Below are positions 55,401-64,000 of a stretch of 64,000 nucleotides of DNA, one piece after another (position 1 is the first letter of the stretch; the number at the start of each line of letters is the position of its first letter). The notes under the pieces are model-generated. The model was not told the origin of the DNA. It worked only from the letters and a program-made list of their open reading frames with translations, and ran no database searches. The translations under genes were made by a program, and so were the position numbers. The DNA is from Anas platyrhynchos (Eukaryota > Chordata > Aves > Anseriformes > Anatidae), in NCBI RefSeq assembly GCF_047663525.1, contig NC_092587.1:44042501-44106500 (forward strand), given 5' to 3'.

Positions 55401-56987
55401 GGACAAAATGCACCACTGGGCTCCTGTGGTAGGTGCAGTTTAAACTAAGCTTTTTATTTATTTATTTAAGGACAACAGGAATGAATTTGACTTTTACATA
55501 ACTGATTACTAAGAATAATAGCTTCTGCCAAATTGTTCCAATGATCATCACCACTGTCAAAATATGAGCGCTTTTAGATTCTTTCTAAATTCCCTCTCTA
55601 GCCACCCACGTATTCCGTTACATAAGAACCTAGAGACTGGAACACAACATTCATCTTTTTAAGTACTGGATGCATAGAGAGGCACAGAAGATTAAAACTA
55701 TTAAATTAAAATTAGCTTATACTAAGGCGCTTTGAGAGCAGATCTCCAGACACAGTTTGAAACTGCAGAACAGGGAATGTGGAGGGCTCTTACCATCAGA
55801 TGTCCAAAATCCAATCCAAGATGTCCCCCATCAGCCTTCAAGCTGAAATTAATTCCTGTACATTAGCAACCAACGTAACAGACTTAGTGCCTGCCTCTGT
55901 ACCAGCACTACCAGACAACAGTCAGTCAGTACCAGAAAGCTTGACTTTGCGGTTAGGCAGTCCTTGTATGGGGCCAAGTATGTTGATGAGGCCACAAATT
56001 AACATTTGGAATTAAGGATTATTCAGATCCATTTGGGGAAGAGGATTATTATGGCTCAGATCCGCATTTGCAGAAATGTCTAATTACCCAAGAATGTATA
56101 TGATGGGGAAAATCAGAAAAACAGCGATTTGGGGAATGAAAGTCTTCAGGGCTACTCAGTAACTACAATAAGCTCATGATACACAGTGCCTAGTTTTGAA
56201 GTTCTTAATCATTTCAATATAACTGAGATATAAATGTAGGAAACTTGAAGTACATATGAAATAATATTCATGTTAATTTGGCATTTGTAAGGGGAATATT
56301 CTCTCCTAAAGATGTAGGGAGAAGCCGTGCAAACTACTGCAAAATTCACACGTACAGAAGAAAATTGCTGAAGGTAAGTAACTTTTAGAAAAAAACTTGT
56401 GTTTTATTAACCATTATATGCTTTTTTAGACGTGGAGGCTAGTAACAGCGATTAACAGCTTATCAAGAAAAAATTGGTTATTATTTAAGTTTTTACATTA
56501 CAGTGCACTGTGGTCACCTGCTTTAGTTCAACTCTGAAAATATATACGGACTGAGGCACCCTCAAGCGGTAGACGTCGTTACAGCAGCTACAACACTGTA
56601 CGCAGTTTCCATAAAGCAAATTGAATTCTCTCTCAAGACCTAATAATCTACGCAAACGTTTTCCTTACATTTGCAGCAGATACATGAAAACTGGAGGAAA
56701 ACTGAAACAGGACATTGAGCAGGATGCATTGTACAATAAATACGTAATTTTAAAAACAAAAGTGAAAAAGTAAACGGTTGAGTTTCACCTAGGAAAAAAA
56801 AATTATTTCCATCACAATAAAGACATTACTGGCACATACTTAGTTTTCATTTCCTGATACACAGAATTGGCTAGGAATTTTTTACCATAATTAGTTTTAA
56901 CTGTAACTTCAGATGACCCTTTAAAGTAAGATCACACTAAATAACATCTTGAATCGTCCTCCCCACCCCCCTCCCTATGTGACTATG
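52451..56987. other. AT-rich spacer, no gene
   Basis: A tandem pair of a 20-mer (ATTGATACGTAATTAACGGT, 52,688-52,727, two mismatches), (AAAC)n at about 54,070, and several A-runs of 12-24 (54,271, 54,420, 54,551). No gene, LTR or LINE recognised. Confidence 0.5.
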
Positions 56988-57028
56988 CAGCCCTTTTATT
57001 GAAAAGGTGGGTGGCTCTTAAAAGAGCC
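56988..57028 (-). terminator. Histone 3' end signal, H2B copy 4, with AATAAA
   Basis: Minus-strand stem-loop at 57,013-57,028, AATAAA at 56,995-57,000 and a downstream element AAAAGGGCTG at 56,988-56,997. Confidence 0.92.
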
Positions 57029-57067
57029 TTTGGGTCGAGCAGGTCTGGCACAGGCTGCGGAGGCAGC

Positions 57068-58183
<1,116 letters not shown>

Positions 58184-58232
58184 ATGCAACAGGAAGGCTG
58201 CACGTTGTCACACCTCGAGATGATAATTAAAA

Positions 58233-58271
58233 GGCTCTTTTCAGAGCCACCCACAATATCATAGAAGAGCT
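58233..58271 (+). terminator. Histone 3' end signal, H2A copy 4
   Basis: Stem-loop GGCTCTTTTCAGAGCC at 58,233-58,248 and downstream element GAAGAGCT at 58,264-58,271. Confidence 0.92.
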
Positions 58272-59098
58272 CAGGAATCCATAATACACTTATGCAGTTG
58301 CATGAACTACTCAAGCCATGCTGTGTTGTTTTTTTTTCATATGTTTATTATCGGTATTTTTGTTTGGGCCATAGTAGCAACGCTTTCCATGTTTTTGTTA
58401 ACAAAGTCGTGCCATAATGAAACAAGCTCCTCCAGGGACGAGACAGAATACGTTTAATTCTCAAACCGCAGAAAGCGAGAACAACCCATTTCGGTGTTAA
58501 GTCCCGCCTCCGTCCCCCTTCCGCGTTTTCCTTCCTTACGGGCGGCAGCAGCCGCCGCACCAGCCGCGATCTTCTCCGGGGAAGCGCGCGGGGAGGGGGA
58601 AGGGGGCAGCGGGCTGGGCTCGGCGCTGGCCAATCCTTGGTCAGGGCGGGCTTTTCCAATACCTAAAGCTTCTTTTCTTTCTCAAAGAGGACAAAAGGAA
58701 TTGGAGAGCTCAGGGCTGTTTTCGGGGTGGTAAGAAAAGCCTCCCCTCCTCCCCCCGTAGTACACAAAGCATTTAAGGAGGCACCTTAAGAAATAATACA
58801 ATACATTAGACATGGCTCAGTAGTAGCGTGCCTGGCAAATCCATTACTTTTGTTACAAAATATATACTTAAAAAAAGTTACATCCGATTTTTATCAAATC
58901 ATTATAAAACATTTCGTCATGGCAGTCAAAACAATTACTCGGCAAAAGATGCAAAAGTCTACACTTCCCTAAAGCCGCCGCGCTATACCGTGCTCGTTAG
59001 GGTTCGCTTCAGAAATCGCAGGGGAAAAAGACAATTGACCTCTGACGACTTACGAATTTCTGGATCCTTGCTGCAGGTGACTGACGACCTCGGTGCCT
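58272..59098. other. H2A-H1 spacer with an orphan GC-rich island
   Basis: 58,495-58,720 is CpG-rich with a CCAAT (about 58,630) but has no gene beside it. The rest is AT-rich. Confidence 0.45.
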
Positions 59099-59139
59099 CA
59101 GCTCCTTTAGGGAAAGTGTGGGTGGCTCTTAAAAGAGCC
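59099..59139 (-). terminator. Histone 3' end signal, H1 copy 3
   Basis: Minus-strand stem-loop at 59,124-59,139 and downstream element AAAGGAGCTG at 59,099-59,108, the same variant as H1 copy 2. Confidence 0.94.
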
Positions 59140-59182
59140 GTTGGATAACAAAATATGTACAGCAGGACTCTTCGAGGATAAT

Positions 59183-59839
59183 TTACTTCTTCTTGGGCGC
59201 CGCCTTCTTTGCCTTGGCTGCTTTCGGCTTGGCTGCCTTGGGCTTGGCAGCTTTAGGCTTCACCGCCTTTGCTTTAGCCGGGCTCTTTGCTGCCTTCTTG
59301 GGGCGGCCAGCCTTGGCGGTCTTCTTGGGGCTCTTGGCTGCTTTCTTGGTGGCAGCGGCCGCCGGCTTCTTGGCTTTCTTGGGGCTCTTCTTCACCGCCG
59401 CCTTCTTGGGCTTCTTGGCGGCGCTGGCGGGCTTCTTGGCCGCCGGCTTCTTGGGCTTGGCCGCGGCCGCCCGCTTCTTGGGCGCCTTCTCCTTCACCTC
59501 GCCGGGCTTCTTGCTGAGGCGGAAGGAGCCGGAGGCGCCGGTGCCCTTGGTCTGCACCAGGGTGCCCTTGCCGACGAGGCTCTTGAGCCCCAGCTTGATG
59601 CGGCTGTTGTTCTTCTCCACGTCGTAGCCGCCGGCGGCCAGCGCCTTCTTGAGCGCGGCGAGGGAGAGCCCCTTGCGCTCCTTGGAGGCGGCCACGGCCT
59701 TGGTGATCAGCTCGGTGACGCTGGGGCCCGCGGGCTTGCGCGCCTTGGAGCCGCCCGCCGCCTTCTTCGGCTTCTTGCCGGCGGCCTTGGCGCTGGGCGC
59801 GGGCGCATCGGGAGCGGCGGCGGGAGCGGTCTCGGACAT
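59183..59839 (-). CDS. H1: Linker histone H1, copy 3 (218 aa)
   Basis: Start MSETAP at 59,837-59,839; an in-frame ATG 33 bp upstream ([11 protein letters not shown]) is less likely because all H1 here begin M-A/S-ETAP. Globular domain about 38-109 with VTELITKAV and KGTGASGSF. Shorter N-tail ([12 protein letters not shown]) and a tail segment [16 protein letters not shown] in place of the [18 protein letters not shown] of copies 1 and 2. SPKK, SPKK and SPAK sites kept. Probably a distinct H1 subtype. Confidence 0.97.
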   Translation of the reverse strand: MSETAPAAAPDAPAPSAKAAGKKPKKAAGGSKARKPAGPSVTELITKAVAASKERKGLSLAALKKALAAGGYDVEKNNSRIKLGLKSLVGKGTLVQTKGTGASGSFRLSKKPGEVKEKAPKKRAAAAKPKKPAAKKPASAAKKPKKAAVKKSPKKAKKPAAAATKKAAKSPKKTAKAGRPKKAAKSPAKAKAVKPKAAKPKAAKPKAAKAKKAAPKKK

Positions 59840-59900
59840 CGCGGCGGCGTCCTCTGCGGAGCAGGCGAACACAATTGGGCTGGCGCGGGTCAGATGCTCG

Positions 59901-59994
59901 TATTTTTAGAGAGGAGCCGCGCGGTGATTGGTGCGTTGCAGAGCCCGCCCCGCTGCACGGCCGGGGAGCCCTTCGGTGTGCTCGATTTGTGTTT
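59901..59994 (-). promoter_or_regulatory. H1 promoter (copy 3)
   Basis: Minus strand: AAACACA (59,988-59,994), GC box GGGGCGGGC, CCAAT (59,927-59,931), TATA-like TAAAAATA (59,901-59,908). ACACTTTT upstream as in copy 2. Confidence 0.9.
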
Positions 59995-62900
59995 CTTTGG
60001 ACTAACAAAAGTGTATTTTCCTCGGAATTTCTGCCACCAAATCGCCCCATCTCCCCGGGGAGGGAGGAGAAGACCAGGTACTTGCGTTCGGGAGAGTTTC
60101 CAGCCGCGGACACGCGTCCTGAGATAAAGGAGAAGCCAGAAATCCCGTGTGCTGCTGCTGGAGAGACCTCTGAAGAGAGAAACTTTTGTTTTTCATTGCA
60201 AATTAAAAATTTCCTTTCGACATAAATGTCACGGCAACGGCTATATCTGATTCTTTAGAGGGTTTTCTTGTGGTCTAAACTGAAATCTGCCGATTTAAAG
60301 CTATTTTGACTGTTTAAATTGATTTTGAAGAGGAGGAAGTAACACAGACTCCTCTTTCAGCTCTGAATATGGATTAAGAACCGGTTCCTTTGACCATGTG
60401 TTTTACCTCCTAAAACGCTAAAGTCTATTGAAATAGTGTCTCATACTACCTCCTATTGCACTTATTATACAGCCATAAGCAATTTGTTAATGTTTGGAAA
60501 TCTATGAACATGTAGTTGTTTTATTTTGTCTTCTTGGAATTTCACTAGAAGGGAGGCAAAGTTACCCTGCTGCCTTGTGCTTTTTTTCCTTTGTTTGTTT
60601 TCCATATGAATTTCTGTACTAATTATTAAGTTGATCAAGATTATTTTTTTTCACATTGCATTTCTATTTCAAGTAACTCAATACCCTACACTACAAAACA
60701 GCAGCATTCTAACAGAAAGCAATCTCCTAAACTTCTGGTTATTTTTATTGATATTACTTTTGTGTCTCTAGTAATTTAAGATGTGGAGGACCTAACGTAG
60801 CAGTTATGTAGTTAGTTTCTTACTGCCCAGAAAGCATTATCTTGTTGTGTATTTTTTGTAATAGCTGGATGATTTAAAACCACATTACTTTTTTTTTTTT
60901 CTGTACCTCTCAGATAGTGTATTGAAACAAAGGTTTCAACAAAGCCAATGCTGAATCTTCTAACCGTTCAAAAAAGAAAAAAGAAAAAAAAAGCCCACTT
61001 AATTCTTTCTTAGGCATTTTACAGTCATAGAAATGAGGAACTGCTTTCCTGACAAGAACTCATTGTGATAACCTGGGTTTCAATTAGGGGAGTGGTAGGC
61101 CATAGTTCATTCCTAAAGAACCAGGAAGAATTCAATCAATATTGATATCTGGTTGAAGATCATGTAGTCTGCTGAAAACAGGATGGAGTTCTGGAATAAT
61201 ACTACTGAATCTGTACCTGGTTATAAAGAAGCATATTATCCATTGCCTTTTAATAGTTATTTAAGAATCACACAAATATTACACTTAAACCTAGCTTTCT
61301 CATTTTCTTTGATATCACCAGATATAGCACAGATGTAAACACAATTTATGCAGATATTGGCAACCAAAATTTCAAATTGTATGAATGCTTAGCTTTAGAT
61401 AAGTGTAATTCTATTTCCACATTTTTTTTTTCATTTACAGCTGCTGCTTTGTCAACACTAAACATGAATACAACATGAAAACATTAGTTTTCTGTTAAAT
61501 TGGGTTTCACTGATTACAAAACCAAATACTATAAAGAGAAGCAATGCAACCTGCATCCTAGAAGACAAAACTATAAGGAAAAAGATGGCAGGAAAAGTGC
61601 ACTTGAGCTCTGTAATGTTACAAGAGGAAGGTGATAGAAGGAGGTATCTCATTGGAGCTTTCTGGATCTTGTTTGTAAAAATTATGCAGCACAAGAGAAG
61701 GATATGAGAATGAAATATATCGGAGTGAATGTGGATATTGAAGACATACCTCCATCAGTTACCAAAATTGCACTAAAATAAGATTTTTTGTTAGCTCATT
61801 TTCTACATGTGCTCATAAACCAATGAATGAGATGTTCCAGTGACTTGATTACATAGGGCAATATCTAGCAGGGCTTGGAGATGACATTTAACAGCTGCCA
61901 AGAGACTTCACAGCACATAAGACAGAAGAAAGGTGTAGATCATGTATGACATGCCTGCAGCATGAAAACTGTTCCTGCCCAATCTTGTTATTTTGAACTC
62001 ATATGCATTAACTTCAGTAAGCTTCACTGAAGGAGACTTAAATACTGCACCCCTCAGTTGTGGCTTCACAAGGTGTTGATTTGTGTTTATTGGGGGCTGA
62101 AACCGAAGTGGCTAAGATGGTCACTGTCCCAGTTGTCTGCCTAGCCTTTCTCCCAGCACTTGCTACCCTCTCCCTTTCCCAGAAGGGCCAGCTAATAATA
62201 TGGGTAGGAGCTTCTGATCTACAACAGTTACAGCTTGCCACTTTAAAATAAACTGAAGTAACTTCAGAAATTTCATGACGTGGGGATAACACTAGGTTCT
62301 GCTCTTCCTTTTCTAGTGGCTCTCCAGCAAAGGTGGAAAATAATTTCAGCAACACAGAACTGTGTTTGGAGCATATCATCTCTACTTGAAAGAAATACAT
62401 GCAGGACCAATATTGTGGAAAGTTATAATGCATTTGGGAGTTTGAAAAAGAGTTTCCTCCACAGTCAGAACACATAGGTAAGAAGGAACGGATAAATGTA
62501 ATCAGGCAAATAAAAAAGGTGATGAAGGATTCTAAAGGAAACAGGAATCACAGTTTCACCTCTAGGTGAGCAAGTGAGAAAAAGGAAAAAAAAATCTTAT
62601 TTTATGCATGTTAGGCATTTTAGGCATATTTTGTTATAGAAAGACCTCAATAGGCCCCTACCTAAACTCTTGCCTGCAGTTTGGTTTTCCCAATAAGGAG
62701 AGTGGAGGGAGGTAGACTTCCTCATTCGTTAAAAAAGGAGGAGAATGACATCAGGATCTCCAGAGATGACTTTAGAGAGATCATCACTGTAATATCTCCT
62801 ACATCTGAATGACTTCAATTCTTCTCACCTTGTGGGCAGCCCAGCAGGCCACACTACATCACAAACCTGTACATGATTGCAATCTGAGCACTACAAGTCA

Positions 62901-64000
62901 CTTCCCTTCAGATGTCCAGTTCTGTCCAACTTTTGCATTTTTCTATTAAGACCTCTTGGTGTAAGCAAGGAGACACAAACCACAGCCAAGAGATGGTGCA
63001 GCACGTGAGAACTATCAAACATTCCCATCTCCAGTTTAGGACCTGCCAGTACTTGTTCCTCAGAATATGATCTCTGGGTTATATTTAGATATGTGTGCAT
63101 TAGTGCAGGGTAACATGGCGGTTGTTCTCAAGGAATTTGGTTAGGAGGCATTAGCATGAGAGCTAGCCATGCAAACATGGTTCATGGGCTACTCCACCAG
63201 CTGTGGAAGAGTCCTGTGATGGATCTTTCTTAGACAGCTGGAGAAAGTACAGTGGGTATGCCCAAGCAGCACAGTCCCTTCCTTTCCTCCAAGCAACAGT
63301 TTCCAGAGATTTCAGTGAGGGTCTTTATGCTGTGTGCTGCACTCCTGTGTACATGTTCCTCAGGAATGAGGTGTAAATACTCCCTGCAACTGTGATTACA
63401 CTCATATTACAATGTTACACCCATGTCTTACTTACCCTCAGTGACTTCATCTTTATCCGAGTTACAAATGTAATAACTCTTGTGATCCAACCAGCCAGCA
63501 CAGTTTAACAGCTTTTTAACCCTTTGCTAAGCAATTTCAAAGTAGTACCTACCAAACTACAAACTCATTGCAGTTCTGCAAGTCCTTGCCTACATAACAC
63601 CAGTGTTGCTTTTGCTGCTGATGCTGAGGAAGACTCCCAGGTGTAATGAAGCCATGCAGGGCTTTTTAAGCCAGCATAGGGCCAAGCATCTGTAGTGGGC
63701 AGGACAAGTAGGGTAGGGCAGTGGGTGACTCTCTCTGTAGACTCAGCTTTCTGGAATGTTGCACACTCCTCCCTGTACTCTTGGTTAAGGGATGGGGCAC
63801 TCATTGAGGCCTCCCTGCATTGACATTGCTATGCCGTGTCATTTTGGAACTGAAAACCTAGTCTTTAACCTGGATATGGCAATAGTCAGAGGAACAGGGA
63901 AGGATGCCCTTCTTGGTGGGCATTCCCCTTGGTCCGTAGGGGAAGGGAAAATGAGCAACAAAAATTTGGAGGCCAAAACCTTCCCCTGGAGCAAGGGGGA
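59995..64000. other. AT-rich flank, no gene recognised
   Basis: 60,320-60,375 is related to the flank of H1 copy 2. Beyond about 60,400 I see only short open frames (up to 145 codons, 62,038-62,475 minus) without recognisable motifs, and T- or A-runs. Confidence 0.5.

Noticed and set aside
62038-62475. 145-codon minus frame
   Set aside because: No family resemblance or coding bias that I can see.

Overview
The window reads as bird nuclear DNA. It holds CR1 LINE fragments, avian-type solo LTRs, an intron-containing DDX47, the single-coding-exon gene APOLD1, and a GC-rich, intronless, replication-dependent histone cluster. The H1 proteins (218-225 aa) resemble chicken and duck H1 as I remember them. 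I cannot assign the species.

Layout. 0.5-8.1 kb: DDX47 on the minus strand, twelve coding exons that join in frame to 462 codons, with a GC-rich promoter carrying two ZNF143-like motifs. 8.4-16.8 kb: a CR1 tail, an old MIR-like SINE, APOLD1 on the minus strand, and simple repeats. 16.8-27.2 kb: no convincing gene; two adjacent purine pentanucleotide arrays, an old CR1/L3-type LINE fragment and a 280-bp polypyrimidine tract. 27.8-37.1 kb: the core histone cluster, H1(+) H2A(-) H2B(+) H3(+) then H3(-) H2B(-) H2A(+) H1(-). This is a giant inverted duplication with arms of about 4.6 kb around an 81-bp spacer. 37.1-48 kb: AT-rich spacer with a CR1 copy, two solo LTRs and a decayed H2B 3' end. 48.0-49.3 kb: a divergent H2B/H2A pair. 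49.3-57 kb: spacer with two more solo LTRs. 57.0-60.0 kb: another H2B/H2A pair followed by a third H1. 60-64 kb: nothing recognised.

Intact histone genes number 13: three H1, four H2A, four H2B and two H3. There is no H4. Each gene ends in the stem-loop and downstream element used by SLBP and U7 snRNP for non-polyadenylated 3' ends. H2A and H2B are always divergent, about 325-345 bp apart, sharing CCAAT boxes. H1 promoters carry the AAACACA box. Together the genes supply S-phase nucleosome and linker histones.

The most interesting signals are the near-palindromic H1-H2A-H2B-H3 block with an H3 3'-end relic on its axis, and mosaic homogenisation. The pairs at 34.5-35.7 kb and 48.1-49.2 kb share a promoter differing at only about five of 341 bases. 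The inverted partner keeps an unrelated promoter but the same 3' UTRs.
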